From NCBI GenBank assembly GCA_016800925.1, contig JABCPU010000213.1, positions 52,366-116,365 on the forward strand: a stretch of DNA of 64,000 nt. The letters run 5' to 3'. The translations under genes and the position numbers were made by a program. Position 1 is the first letter of the stretch, and each line of letters opens with the position of its first letter. Source of the stretch: Suillus spraguei (lineage: Eukaryota > Basidiomycota > Agaricomycetes > Boletales > Suillaceae). The notes beneath the pieces were generated by a model. It saw only the letters and a program-made list of their open reading frames with translations, did not search any database and was not told where the DNA came from. This document shows positions 19,984 through 32,799 of this stretch, piece after piece.

Positions 19984-21000
19984 ATGTCAGAGCCTCCTCC
20001 TGGACTTCCAGCTTTAAAGTTTCACTGTCCAAATGGGCCTGATATCAATAGTGCGTCAGTCCTGAGTTGGTGTTCCTCAATGGCAGATTCTTGGGACGAA
20101 ACCCAGGGTAATCTGTATGCAAAATGTGTGCTGGCACGCATGGAATATCACAAATGTGGTAGTCATCCCGAACACGAGTTCCTGTTATTTTTTTTCAGAC
20201 ATTGGATTGATGGCTGCTCCGCTCAGGCTGTAGTGTCTACAGACCGTGCCGTGCAAAGACAAGGCTGTTCCTTCAAACAATCATCTGAATTAGTCTGTCC
20301 CTCATCATCCGACACCAACGCATACGACTCTGTATCTATTTATGGTTCCCCCCGCGATGCAGCGCCACAACTTCAAGTCAGATATACACCATACAGCAAG
20401 CTTTGTATCTTTGACTTTCCTACATCTTCTGCGCCCTCGGCACTTCAAGTGTCCACTGTCCTGTCTCTGGTACACCGCCAGGCCCCGGCATACCAACTAT
20501 ATGAAAACCAATGCTATTGGTTTTCGAGCACAGTGTGGGGCAGCTTGAAAGAGCTGTTCCATAGTGATCAAGACTCAGAGTGTGGAAACCATCATGCACG
20601 TGGTCATTATCGCGGGGTCGCATTAGGATCGCCAACTAAGGATATCGAGGCTGTATGTGCTGCTTATCAGTCTGAGTGGCAAAAGATGTTGGGGACGCTT
20701 GAGCAGGTAAAGTCCCATCACGAAGCCAAAGAGGCAAAGGTGGGCTATTCTCAGCTAATATGGTCTCCATTTCTTGATGGTACTTGTTGTTGCAGAATCG
20801 ACACAAATTGCGCATGGAGTTTGAGGTCGAAATCGAGCAACAGAAAGCCGAAATCGAGCGAGTTCGCCAAGCAAAAGTGGGTTATTCTCAGCAAACATGG
20901 TCTTCGTTTGTTGATGGTACTATTTCACTAGGACGCCGAAATTGAGCAACTTCGCGCGAGGCTGAGGGCTGATATTTCATATCATCATATCGTCAATTAA
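19984..21000 (+). CDS. Hypothetical protein with C-terminal coiled coil
   Basis: The frame is open from the ATG at 19984 (MSEPPPGLPALKF) and continues through two short introns, 20740-20795 and 20877-20931, to a TAA at 20998-21000. The N-terminal part of about 250 residues is a mixed alpha/beta sequence with YENQCYWFSSTVWGSLKELF, and I do not recognise its family. The C-terminal part is a charged coiled coil (EAKEAK, then NRHKLRMEFEVEIEQQKAEI, then DAEIEQLRARLRADI). The two introns are near copies of each other, so an intron-plus-exon unit has been duplicated. The frame upstream to 19912 is open but overlaps the divergent neighbour. Confidence 0.65.
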
Positions 21001-21338
21001 CTATGCCCTACAGTCGTTCTAGTGTTGGATTATCAGGGGTTGAGGTACGAGCTCGACACTTATCAGGAATCTTCGGGATCGATGGCGCATCGATGGCGCA
21101 ATATTACCGGGCGTCGGCAGCATGGTTTTAGCGTTGGCTGGCATATATAAGTAGGAATTTAGAATCGTCAAGTCTCTATTTGCGGTCAAGATCGTCATGC
21201 ATACAAATACACTATGAGTGAAGTTTTCCCCAAACCTGAGAAAGTAGTAGTGTGTAGTGATAACATGTCTTGGCAAGTTGTCTGAAGAAATGTACACCTT
21301 AGTTGACTTCAGTCGCGGTGGTTATATTCCTACTATCG
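21001..21338. other. Convergent intergenic stretch
   Basis: The 3' flanks of the coiled-coil gene (+) and the MFS transporter (-). A duplicated GATCGATGGCGCATCGATGG block lies near 21077. I see nothing else. Confidence 0.5.
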
Positions 21339-23315
21339 TTAAGTTTTTCGCCACAGCCCGTCGTACTGTGTGGCGTAGAATGCTGCATAGGCCCGGGGTC
21401 GGGGTTTGTGGTCCGTACTGCAGTCGTAAAATATTGATATCAAAATGAATTGAAGAGTAACAATCCCAAGGATGAACCAAAACGACGCAGCTCTTCCCGC
21501 GTACTCGTGCGAACCTCCATGAGTAGCCTCCACGGAGGTCTCTATTGAGGTTATAGCAGCAAGACCAATTGCGGATCCAAATTGAAGCGCGCCGTTAAAC
21601 ATAGCACCAACTGTGCCGGACATGGATGAAGGCGCAGCTTGGAAAATAGCGATACTATGAAGCAAGTAAACCGTGCTCGGAAAACTGCTGTTATTTGATA
21701 CTTACTTCGTATGTGAGAAAGCAACCATGACTCCGGCGCTGCCAAGTACAAATGCTGGGAATACAAATGGCCAATAGTTTTCGGGCTTTCCCCCACCGAG
21801 CGCCAGCAGTAAGGTGGCGACCATGCACAATGATAGACCAGTAAGGATAATCCACTTCGGACTGTAGATACGAGAGAGTGATCCAGTGCAGCTCGCAGCA
21901 AAGGCTACGATACCGAGTGGCAACCTAGAGAACAAAGAATCTTGATGGTTGGCGATATGAAATGACAGCGAATACCTTACATGTGAACGGCTGTCGACAT
22001 CATTGACCAATGAAACACGGTTTGCCACATGATACTAAAAATAAACATAACCACCACTCCACCAAAAGGAAAAGGATGGCAAAAGTGCAGTGGCGAACAG
22101 AACAGAGAAGTTGTTGTAGAACCATGTCCGTGGTGGTCTGGTACAAGATCAGCCGGTGATTGATGCTAAGATTTCCGTTGACATACATGGCAGCTCGGTC
22201 CGCAGGCAAAAGTGTTTCCCAGTAGAAAAACCCAGCTATCATTATAATTGAAATGATCAGGAGAATCAATACAACCGGGGATTTCCAACCATCAGTGGAA
22301 CCGGATGTCACGGCGAAAATCAACAAGATGAAGGAAACTATCAAAGTTCGTAAGCGACACAAAGAAAAGTATGCTGAAAGATTTATACCAGTCAAGACGC
22401 CTATGCCGACCAAATGAAGGGACTTCCATTTTGCCCCTTTAGGCTTACGACTGCCTGCAGTCTCTCCGATTTGTGACGGTATCATGAAAATACAAATCAG
22501 GGCCACTGGAAAAGCCGTGCATGCCACAAACCAGAAGACCCAATGGTAAGACACCCATTGAACGAACATTGCACCGACCACAAGACCGCCCACTATGTAA
22601 AGGAACTATGAGGGTTGTCTTACGATATGCGGGATGCTCACTGTTGGCCACCGCACCACAGCCTGCAAAGAACCCTACTGCCCGAGCCTGTTCGAGTGGA
22701 TCTGGAAATACCTTGACCAATAGTTTCAGAGCAGAGGGAATCGTCATCGCAGAAGCTAAGAAGTAACCTTCATCAGTCAGAACCAACACACCAGCGAGAA
22801 TGATCACCTATTCCAGTGATTGCTCTCAGAACAAAGATAGGAACTGTGGTGTAAACGAATCCTGCGCACAACGAGAGGATACCAAGAGTGGACACTCCTC
22901 CAATGAATACAGTTTCTATGAACCATTAGATTAGCATGTACATCAGGTATGCTAGTCAGCACAGTACTAACTTGGGTTGTATACGTCACTGAGACGGCCA
23001 CTCTAAAACTATGCATTGAAGTGCAAATCAGGACTTTACGGGATGGACACGCACGATAAGTAGGAATGATGAAAAAGTTAATCGGAACCCACTAAACACC
23101 CAAGTGGATTGAATTTCAGTCATACCCATGGATGCCTCAAGTGCAGGAATCGCAGATAAGAGAGCCGACATACTCAAGGTATCTATAAATTGAGTAAGAC
23201 AGAACATGACTAACAAAATGAGTTTGCGGGCAAGAGAAAGCCTTTGGGGTTCATGAATATTCGTGGAGAGAGGGGCAGAAGTGGTGACATTGTCCTGAAA
23301 AAATGCAGACAACAT
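21339..23315 (-). CDS. MFS transporter, DHA2-type drug:H+ antiporter, possibly frameshifted
   Basis: A multi-exon gene starting MLSAFFQDNV at 23315. Hydrophobic blocks fit a 14-helix DHA2 transporter: LILLVMFCLTQFID and MSALLSAIPALE, then GRLSDVYNP (MFS motif A, near 22985). After these come ILAGVLVLTDEG, GGLVVGAMFVQW, WVFWFVACTAFPVALICIFMIP, SFILLIFAVTSG, FSVLFATALLP, SLCMVATLLLALGGG, GTVGAMFNGALQFGSAIGLAAI (motif C-like) and ASFWFILGIVTLQFILISIF. Family members export small toxic molecules at the plasma membrane. Near 22060 the frame shifts between LFATALLP and FGGVVVMFIFSIMWQ, which suggests a one-base indel or an unrecognised splice. The stop is at 21339-21341. Confidence 0.72.
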
Positions 23316-24014
23316 TGAAACGTTGCAGACTATGTCGCAGTATTATAGTGAGATAGGTCAGGGACGTACTAGCTCGCGAATGGCAATCGAGCCAGACCCT
23401 GAGACATGCTGCGAAGCTCTCAACCATCGGAGGCGAATGGCTGGATGCTTATTTACTAATCGAGCCAGAATCCTGCGGGCTGAGGGCTTGAAGTACGGCG
23501 CGAAGCTCAGAACGTGGGCCTCGCGATTGTCAAAAGAAGCAGAATTCTTCTGGAAAGATTCCAGAGTCTGAACTCTGCTTACGGGAGCCTTCCAGAGGCC
23601 TATATATAAATATATGATTCAATGAAATCATCGAACGCTTGTATGATGGCCTGGCACCGTGACGAGCTGCAAAAGGTTTGTGTAATACGAAAGTTTGAAA
23701 CCGATTTATGAGAGGCATACTAGAGTTCAACTTGATCATTCGATGGGTCTTTGCAGCGAGTCCGAGGCAGGATGTACCATTACGCCGGAGCGAGTATTGT
23801 AAGTCTGTAACTAGCACTAGTAACTGCGCTTCCGAGGCACGATGCATGAATTATGACGTACGTCTTTGAGGGTGATGTGGTGGTATAAGCCAGGCTGGTC
23901 CCGAGCTTATGGAAGACTCATGATGGGGGTAACCGCCTATTGAAGTACTACAGACATAACGGGACTGCGAAGCTCGAGGGGTTGATCACAAGAATATTAA
24001 TTATGACGGATCCT
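23316..24014. other. No gene recognised
   Basis: Probable shared flank of the MFS gene and the next minus-strand gene. A short phrase (TCGAGCCAGA and neighbours) is repeated near 23388 and 23459. Otherwise there is only short AT/GC-mixed sequence. Confidence 0.45.
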
Positions 24015-25412
24015 TCACGACCGCGACTGCGATCGCTTCCATAACGATTCCGTTGGTTCAGATGTGCAAAAAGCACGCGTGATCTTCACCCACTCCTCAT
24101 GTCTCTTTCTGTAAGAAGCAAGATAGCTGAGTTGCACAGGCGTGGAATGGTGGGCGTGGAGAATAAACATGTAGTCTGACATGTCGCTCTGTTGGACCAC
24201 TGAACAGGCATTTTCTCCGCTTCTGATAAATGCGGAGATATCGACACAATTGTCTGGAGTAACCTGTCAAACGGTCATTCCGGCTTCAGTGTAGTTTGCA
24301 AGTACACTATGCGATGACACTCACAAAAATAGGTGGAGCTAGTGGAATGATAAAATCCCTCCCATCCCGCTTTGTCTGCAATGAAAGGTCTCCAGATATG
24401 GGCCACGAACATTGCGAATGCATCGTAAGTTGCTCAAACGGAATCGCTTGATCATCTTCTGGTGGATTGGTCAAAAGACTGGGGAGATGATAGCAAGCGA
24501 ACGATACACAAACACTTTGTTCCAAATCTCTGTAAACCGCTGAATAAGTAGATAAAGGCGAGAAAATGACACATACGTTGGTGATGATTTACGCTTAGCC
24601 CACCAAACAATTTGGAGATAGAGCGTATGATCGAGATTGAAAGTATGGTTGATTGTCCCGCGAGGTGACTCGAGTCCTTGCCGAAACATCATCACGGCCA
24701 TCTCCCCTCCAAATCTCGCACAGGCGGCTTGCGAAGGGGTATTATCTACTGGAGACAACAATATTTCGTCTCCATGGTTTCCTGCACCTGCATCTGAGGA
24801 TATTGCAGGTGGCTGACTTGGGGCTAGGGAATCCGTATTTGGTTCTGGCGGCGTCGTGAGCTTGGGGACAACATCTCCTGGTGTATCCAAGAGAAGTGTT
24901 TCTGAACCTTGAGGCACATATTGCCTTTGAGAGTCGTTCACAACAACATCAACCATAATGGGTACGATTTCCTCTTGGTTGAGTTCTTTAGCATCTGTAG
25001 GCACCGAAATCTCAGTAAAAGACGAGGTACTCGGCAGATCAACGGCATTCGCAGGAGCTGCAGGCTCGTTTACTGTAGTCGTTTCAGTAGATGCCGGTCG
25101 TAGAGGTATCCTTCCTGGCATGCGAGATGGCCGTATTTTCTCCGCAGGCGGTCCCGTCACATCATTTGAAACATTAGGCGCGCTGGGTGGCCCGGGAGCA
25201 GCAGGACTTAAAGGCTTTGAGTCAGGAGAAGCTGCAGGCTGATGATGCGCCTTAAACCATTCGAGGTCACGGTGTTTGAGGTGCTCATATAGTGAAGATG
25301 TCAGAGATTGGCGCTTTGGCTGCAGTTTTGAAAGGGGTTTCTGGATAGAGGCACTGGTCGGGGTGTCCATGCGAATATCTGAGCAGGGTATAGATGTGGT
25401 CGAAATGTGCAT
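24015..25412 (-). CDS. Hypothetical Pro/Ser-rich protein, three exons
   Basis: The first exon begins at 25412 (MHISTTSIPCSDIRM) and carries a long disordered Pro/Ala/Ser-rich region, then a more ordered segment (RFGGEMAVMMFRQ, DHTLYLQIVWWAKRK). After an intron near 24530-24590 the frame continues with LEQSVCVSFACYHLPSLL and RDGRDFIIPLAPPIF. After a second intron (about 24255-24325) it ends with VTPDNCVDISAFIRSG and LASYRKRHEEWVKI, stopping at 24015. The three exons join in frame with normal GT-AG signals, which supports a real gene. I do not recognise the family, and no catalytic motif or signal peptide is visible. Confidence 0.55.
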
Positions 25413-26005
25413 TGTAATCTATAAATTTATATGTCAAACCATGAATAAACAGCACGTGCACACCTTACAGGTGATTGAACTGAAGGCTCCGCTTGCGTAG
25501 TATTAAGAATAGTACTAGGAAACATTAGGTTTGCGCTTGGAGTCGCATCCCGGGCAATTGTGATCACTGAGGTAGTGTCCCTAAACAAGATCATGACATT
25601 GATGTTCAGGTTTAATAAATGCCTGCGTACTTGTATTCTTGAGCCGTGGCTTCGCCTTCAGCTCTGACAGGATATGCGATTCTAGCCGAAACCCGAGAGG
25701 AACTTTGGATCAAGTCGTGGAGTCGGACTACGTGACAAAATTGACAAACAGCCGAATACTTGGTGAGAATCAACACGTATATTGCAGGTCCTCCTCAGTG
25801 AAAAGCGGCAAGAAAGGAATCACGGCGCGAATTCAGGCCTGATATATGTCCATCGCGGCCACTGCTGACGATTCTATATGGAGAAACCTTGTCGTAAAGG
25901 TCTGGTGGGCAATCTGTCCAGTACAAGATGAACAAATAGAGCAGAAAGCGATACATCTACACACCTCGAAGAGCAAAACGATCTGGTGTTAGGGGTCAAA
26001 AGTAG
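25413..26005. other. No gene recognised
   Basis: Only short frames. Possible splice-like signals occur on the minus strand, but no exon chain could be supported. Confidence 0.4.
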
Positions 26006-26425
26006 TTATTGAGTCTTGCTTCTGTCAAGCCGATCGAGAATTCTAACACTTACATTACGTAGAGCGTCAGGATAGTACGCTTTCTCAGAATCCAACCAGT
26101 TCTTCAGCTTATTGGCAGTATTTATATACTCGTTGACGTCTTTTGATGTGAGCCTGGTTGCAAAGACCGGGAAAATCTTCGCGTTGGCGGCGACGGCAGT
26201 CTGTGGACGAGAACTCATGAAGTCCTTGGATGCTGATGAAGCCGCAGAAAGCTGTTGGACTACACGGAATTGACTATCTGTAAAATATTTAAAGGCTTAG
26301 ACGCCCCATCAACCTTGTGGTCGTTATAGTTGTCATATCAAAAGAGTCCAAAGTTGTGGCTCGCAGGTACAACTTGTACAGCCGCAACAAAGGCAAAGGC
26401 AAACTGTCTCATTGTCGGCATACTT
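26006..26425 (-). CDS. Possible small two-exon protein
   Basis: A short first exon (MPTMRQFAFAFVAAV, hydrophobic and signal-peptide-like) begins at about 26425. After an apparent intron ending in TTTTACAG near 26282, the frame reads SQFRVVQQLSAASSASKDFM and then PVFATRLTSKDVNEYINTAN, NWLDSEKAYYPDALRN, up to a donor near 26053. It could be a small secreted protein or an exon of a larger lost gene. I do not recognise it. Confidence 0.35.
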
Positions 26426-26501
26426 TCTACTTTATGTAATTACGTATATTGAACATATATTCTATGTATTGTTTTCCGTGTTCACGCTGCGTCGTCAACA
26501 A

Positions 26502-28622
26502 TCATAGCCACTCCACAGTCTAAAAAATGAAATCAACCTTAACTCGGATGAGACAAAATGACAGGACTTACAGCAGGGGGCTTCGAAGATATATCATAAG
26601 TGACACGATTGATCCCACTTACTTCGTTAGACCATATCCGACGCAAGACTTCGGGAGGGAACGCATACCTTGAAAATCAAGTTAGCATCGAACAGGACTA
26701 AAAAGTAAGACAAAACATACCAATCGGCAGTCATGAAGTCTTCCGACGTCACCGCCCTCAGAGCAATTACCTGTGAAATATGTTAAGGCAGTAAAAGAGT
26801 GTGTGTCGTCCTCCAAACCTGCTCGTATGTGCGCTTGTCACCCATCACGCCTACAGCTTTCACCGGAAGCAAGATGGCCATGGCCTGGCTAATTTGATTG
26901 TAGAGGCTCGCCTTGCGGATCTCCTCGATATAAATATGATCCGCTTGTTGCAGGATCTTCACTTGTTCGCGTGTGACGGGACCCAAAATTCGAATGGCCA
27001 GACCAGGACCTGGGAAAGGATGACGTTGACCCAGAGGTGCTGGTATCGACAGAAGTCTCCCAAGTGCACGGACTTCATCTACGTAGAACGGTCAGTGTAA
27101 TCAATAATATGGGATTCCACCATTCGAACCTTTGAAGAGCTCGCGTAGGGGTTCAATTAACTTCAACTTCATGTCCTTGAGAAACCCACCGACATTGTGA
27201 TGTGTCCTTATGGTTGCACTAGGGCCCTTAAAGCTGATGCTCTCAATGACATCTGGGTAAAGCGTTCCTTGCAACAGCCATTCAATCTTCCCCTTTGCCT
27301 CCGCTCCATTCTCTTCCTTCTAGGGAGCTTCCTCGATCTTCGACGCTTCTGTCTCGAAAAAAACGTTGATGAACGTGTTCCCAATAATCTTATGTTTCTG
27401 CTCCGGATCTTCGACACCATGAAGTCGGGAGAGGAAGAGCTCAGAGGCATCCACCACGGTCAGGTTGACGCCAAGATCTTTATTCAGCATGTCGTCGACT
27501 TGTTGTGCTTCGTTCAGACGAAGCACGCCGTTGTCCACCATGATTGCATGGAATCTGGTATGCGAGTAAGATACAAGTCACGAAAAGAACGTAGGGGCGC
27601 ACCTGTCGCCGATTGCTTCGTGCATTAACTTGGCTGCAACAGTGCTGTCGACGCCTCCGCTGACTGCGCCGATCACACGTCCTTTCGGGCCACATATCTC
27701 TCGGATGCGAACGATTTCCTTGCCAATAAATTCCTCCTGCAATCACTGTGAAAATGACAATAAACGTAGCACCGTGATTACTTCACCATTGTCCAGTTTG
27801 GTCGGCATTGGCATATATTCAACACAAATCGACCAATGAGCTGCCTTCCCTGCGGTGAATGTGTCACCTCTGGATGGAACTGAATGCCATAAATCGACTT
27901 GGAGTTATGTGCGATGGCGGCATAGGGAGCGGTGTTCGTCCGTCAGATGACATGGAAGTCAGGAGGCATAACAGACAGTTGATCTCCGTGTGACATCCAG
28001 ACCTTATCGCAAGTCAACTTGGCTTATGACAGACGAAACGAAAAACACGCACTTGCATCTGATTGCCGAGTCTTCGAACGGGGCATCGACGGGGTTTCCA
28101 GGTCCACTGGACCTGCTAATCTGAACCTCTGCAAGCCCGTATTAGCGATGATCGCATTTTGCTACCTGTCCCTTATAATTACAGCAGAGCTCCTGGATCC
28201 TGCGTGAGTTAGTGTCCACCATGATGCTCGAGAAAACCAGACCTGGAGGCCATAACGGATACCAAGGATAGGAACACCCAGAGTGTAGATACCAGGGTCC
28301 GCGTGAGGTGCATCGTCATCGTACACAGAGTATGGAGATCCGGAAAGGATGATCCCTGGAATTTTGCGTCAGAAACGCGTTTCCCGCTGCATCACACGAG
28401 CGAACCTTTGGGTTTGAACTTGAGATCTGCTAGCTTCGATGTACACGGCATAAGTTCAGCATATACGTTCAATTCACGACATCTTCTTGTTATGAGATGA
28501 CTGTACTAAACCGACACTGATGATCAATATATGAGACGATGTGAGCTAGAACACAAATCCCAAACCTGGGAACCAAAGTCAAGAATAAGGATGGTATCGA
28601 ACTGATCGTGTATTTCGGCCAT
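26502..28622 (-). pseudogene. GUA1: GMP synthase (glutamine-hydrolysing), inactivated
   Basis: Starts MAEIHDQFDTILILDFGSQ at 28622 and ends [11 protein letters not shown] plus TVEWL at 26502, with several short introns. The enzyme makes GMP from XMP, ATP and glutamine in the cytosol. The ATP pyrophosphatase P-loop SGGVDST (near 27665) and the amidotransferase FHPEVTH are intact, and the C-terminal dimerisation part is recognisable. The glutaminase nucleophile is lost: the expected GICYG motif reads GIRYG (Arg codon CGT at 28255-28257). There are also two in-frame stops, TGA at 27943-27945 (in [18 protein letters not shown]) and TAG at 27320-27322 (after IEEAP). A functional copy must exist elsewhere. 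Confidence 0.82.
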
Positions 28623-29089
28623 TTTGTATGATTGAGGACTCTCAAGGTGGACTTGACTGAAGAAGACCGTCGAAATCTTTTGCTGATAAGTTTGATGATC
28701 TGAGTTTAATAAAAAATTAAGCACTCTTGGGAAATCTTGCATCTCAACAGTGTCAACACTGATATTAACGAAAACATTCTCTGAATAGTTTCCTTGAAAT
28801 CTACTTCAAAACGGTAACTTGCGTAGAATACCATCACAAAAGTGGGAGTTAATAAAAGTAAATTCCCCTGCTCCTTGTAAAGCACTAGACAAGTGTTCAC
28901 TTCACCGAGTATGACACGCTATCAATGCATCGTGTGCACGCGCTCCTGGAAAGCAATAGAGGTCATACGGGTTGCTGCGTCGGAGCCGGCCACAAGCTTA
29001 GCGTGATATTCTCGAACATTAAAGATTCGGCGGGGTCCCAGCACAACCATCTGCATGACGTGCAAAACTGCGAGACACAGTGCGAGGGC
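28623..29089. other. No gene recognised
   Basis: Upstream side of the GMP synthase copy, which would contain its promoter. No other feature is visible before the 102-bp repeats. Confidence 0.45.
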
Positions 29090-29765
29090 CTCAGGCGAGG
29101 CGCGCTCCGTGGCTGAGTCTAGTTGGCCTCAGACGATGCGCAACCAGTGGACAAGAAAAAAGAAAAAAAAAACCAGGATTGGGATCAGGCGAGGCGCGCT
29201 CCGTGGCTCAGTCCAGTCGGCCTCAGACAAGGCGCAACCAGTGGACAAGAAGAAAAAAGAAAAAAGAAAAATAACCAGGATTGGCCTCAGGCGAGGCGCG
29301 CTCCGTGGCTCAGTCCAGTCAGCCTCAGGCGAGGCGCAACCAGTGGACAAGAAGAAAAAAGAAAAAAGAAAAATAACCAGGATTGGCCTCAGGCGAGGCG
29401 CGCTCCGTGGCTCAGTCCGGTCGGCCTCAGGCGAGGCGCAACCAGTGGACAAGAAGAAAAAAGTAAAAAGTAAAATGACCAGGATTGGCCTCAGGCGCTC
29501 CGTGGCTCAGTCCGGTCGGCCTCAGGCGAGGCGCAACCAGTGGACAAGAAGAAAAAAGAAAAAAGAAAAATAACCAGGATTGGCCTCAGGCGAGGCGCGC
29601 TCCGTGGCTCAGTCCAGTCGGCCTCAGGCGAGGCGCAACCAATGGACAAGAAGAAAAAAGTAAAAAGTAAAATAACCAGGATTGGCCTCAGGCGAGGCGC
29701 GCTCCGTGGCTCAGTCCGGTCGGCCTCAGGCGAGGCGCAACCAGTGGACAAGAGAAAAAAAAAGG
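29090..29765 (+). repeat. 102-bp minisatellite with purine tracts, about 6.5 units
   Basis: Units contain CCAGGATTGGCCTCAGGCGA, GCGCGCTCCGTGGCTCAGTC, GGCGCAACCAGTGGACAAGA and a GAAGAAAAAAGAAAAAAGAA-like tract. Clear starts at 29275 and 29377 give a 102-bp period. One unit (near 29480) has an internal deletion. Because 102 is divisible by three, long frames stay open in several phases. They should not be read as genes. Confidence 0.92.
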
Positions 29766-30209
29766 AAAAGTCAAATAACGTAGGATAACATGGTGGCAGG
29801 ATTTACATAATATACGGTGCAAACTTAGCTAAGGTTGGCGATTATATGAACCTTGTTTAAGCTCAGATTCAATATTCGAAACTCCGATTAGGCAAAATAT
29901 AGGTATAGGATAATTGCGCAAGCAATGTTAAAGTCCGGCTTGGATGATATTCAGGAGATGTAGGATAACTATCGCTTGAGGAGCAATTTACACTGTTGTT
30001 ATGGACAGGTGCGACGTTACTCGTCATTGTTTGCATGGATATCGCTTGAATTGATGAGTCCGTCCTCAGGCCTCAGTCGTGGGAAGTACAGTATAGTAAT
30101 GCATCCAACCTGAGACAGCACGGCGTTCAAATCAATTCCAAATGAGTTGCAAACAATTTGAATCGTCGTATAATGCTACTCTTGATACATCTACGCAATA
30201 TCCAACCCA
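29766..30209. other. No gene recognised
   Basis: AT-rich sequence between the minisatellite and the NRPS-like fragment, without supported features. Confidence 0.45.
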
Positions 30210-31400
30210 TCTATGACGGCGTGGTCATTACCCATTCGCTCACAAGCCTAAGCAGCACCTGCGTGAGATCCCCCTTAGCATTTCCTGGTATTCCGCTTCT
30301 AGTTCGGTCTGTGAGTGCCCTAGATGGTCTTTTTGAACTTTCTCGCATATCAATGGTCTGTGGAACGTGATCCTCCGAGTTCATTTCAGCAGCATCAAAT
30401 TCTGGCTTTGAGAGCCACATCGTGAGCTGTGTTGCCGCATACATGAGCAATGCCTCCAATGTCTTTCGAGATGACGGGGTGCTTAAGAATTTCAGGCAGG
30501 CCGAAATGTGCTTCACCCTCACGCTTGAGTCTGGAGATGATATGTATTAGTGAGAGTCGTTTCGGAGCAGAACGGATATACTAACCTGATGATATCAATA
30601 GAAGTACCGCCGAGTTCGAAGAAGTTTTCGCTCGCCAACATCTCGCTTTCCACGAGATTGAAGATGCCAGCATATATCTTGGCAAGCACCTTCTCCGTCT
30701 CGCTGGACAGGGTGACGAACATAGCCCCACGTGCCTCACTGAGAAGCTCATCAGAGCGGGCAATGTGCTTTGCAAGTTGGCCTTGCTTGAACAGACTCGT
30801 CAGACGTGCACAAGGCAGTTTACCCAGAGTCGTCTTTTCCATCTGGTTCACAGGAATCGGAACGATGAACTCAGGTGGCAGGGCGACCGTTTTCACACAG
30901 ATATCACGAATGGCCCGATGCGTGGCAAAGAGCTTCGCGGAAGCGTCTGCTCCATTGAGGTCGAACATTGGCGAGTAGAAAATGATGAATCCTTCAGTCT
31001 CCTGACTAGGAGCACAGTCCGGAGCTGCAGCGAGGAACGAGGGTGTGACCCCCTCCACTGTCCATAGGTGGGTCTCGAGCTCAGGGATACCATACGAGAC
31101 ACCATGAACGACGACGGTGTCCTTGATACGACCGCTAAGGCACATGACGCCATTCTTGATGATTCCAACATTGCCGGTACGGTACTGCCCTTCACGAAAC
31201 TGGAGGGCGTAGCCTCGGCATTGTTGTAGTACCGTACGAAGACCATCGGTCTGCGAACTTGGAGCTCGCCGCTCTCTCCGTCGCGATGCAGGGTGGCACT
31301 GTTCATGGGGTCGATGATGCGCATCTCGCAACCATTGATGGGTCTCCCAAGGTCAAGGAACTCGTGAGCAGGCTCTGTTGCCAGGACATCAACAAGCACT
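30210..31400 (-). pseudogene. NRPS-like adenylation plus carrier (A-T) fragment
   Basis: The C-terminal half of an AMP-binding domain: LGRPINGCEMRIIDP, SGELQVRRP, then EGQYRTGNVGIIKNGVMCLS, GRIKDTVVVHGVSYG and MEKTTLGKLPCARL. A carrier domain follows, with the phosphopantetheine site FFELGGTSIDII (near 30600). Family members activate acyl or amino acids and load them on the carrier. The front half of the A domain is missing. A one-base frameshift near 31196 separates NNAEATPSSF from EGQYRTG, and a second lies near 30430 after SKDIGGIAH. It ends without the expected thioesterase or reductase. Neighbouring genes do not form a biosynthetic cluster. Confidence 0.75.
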
Positions 31401-31474
31401 GTAGAAAATCAATCAGTTTATATTACAGATATGATTAAATGAACCTTACTAAGCTTCCGAAGAGAAAAACCCTT

Positions 31475-32510
<1,036 letters not shown>

Positions 32511-32799
32511 GGGTCTGCCATAGTGAATAGCTGGGGCTAGCGATCCAAATTTGGTGGCTTGTTTGGCTGCAACTTGACAACGCTTGACCTTGACAACTTA
32601 TCACTGATCAGTGAATCCCGGTTGTCTCTACCTCCTCTCAGTACTCCAAGAGATCTTGCATTATTCGGCGTTCTTCGACGGCGTTGTTTAGATGTATGTG
32701 TGATTTCCGTACCTTTGATATATATGTTGCAGCATCGTTATGGCTCATTTTACTGCAGGCCCTTTATTGTGAAGCTCCCATGCTGCGCTCCCCGGGTGC

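Noticed and set aside
29055..29788. Overlapping Arg/Lys-rich long frames on both strands
   Set aside because: Created by the 102-bp repeat, whose length is a multiple of three. Three phases give equally long frames, so none is favoured as coding.
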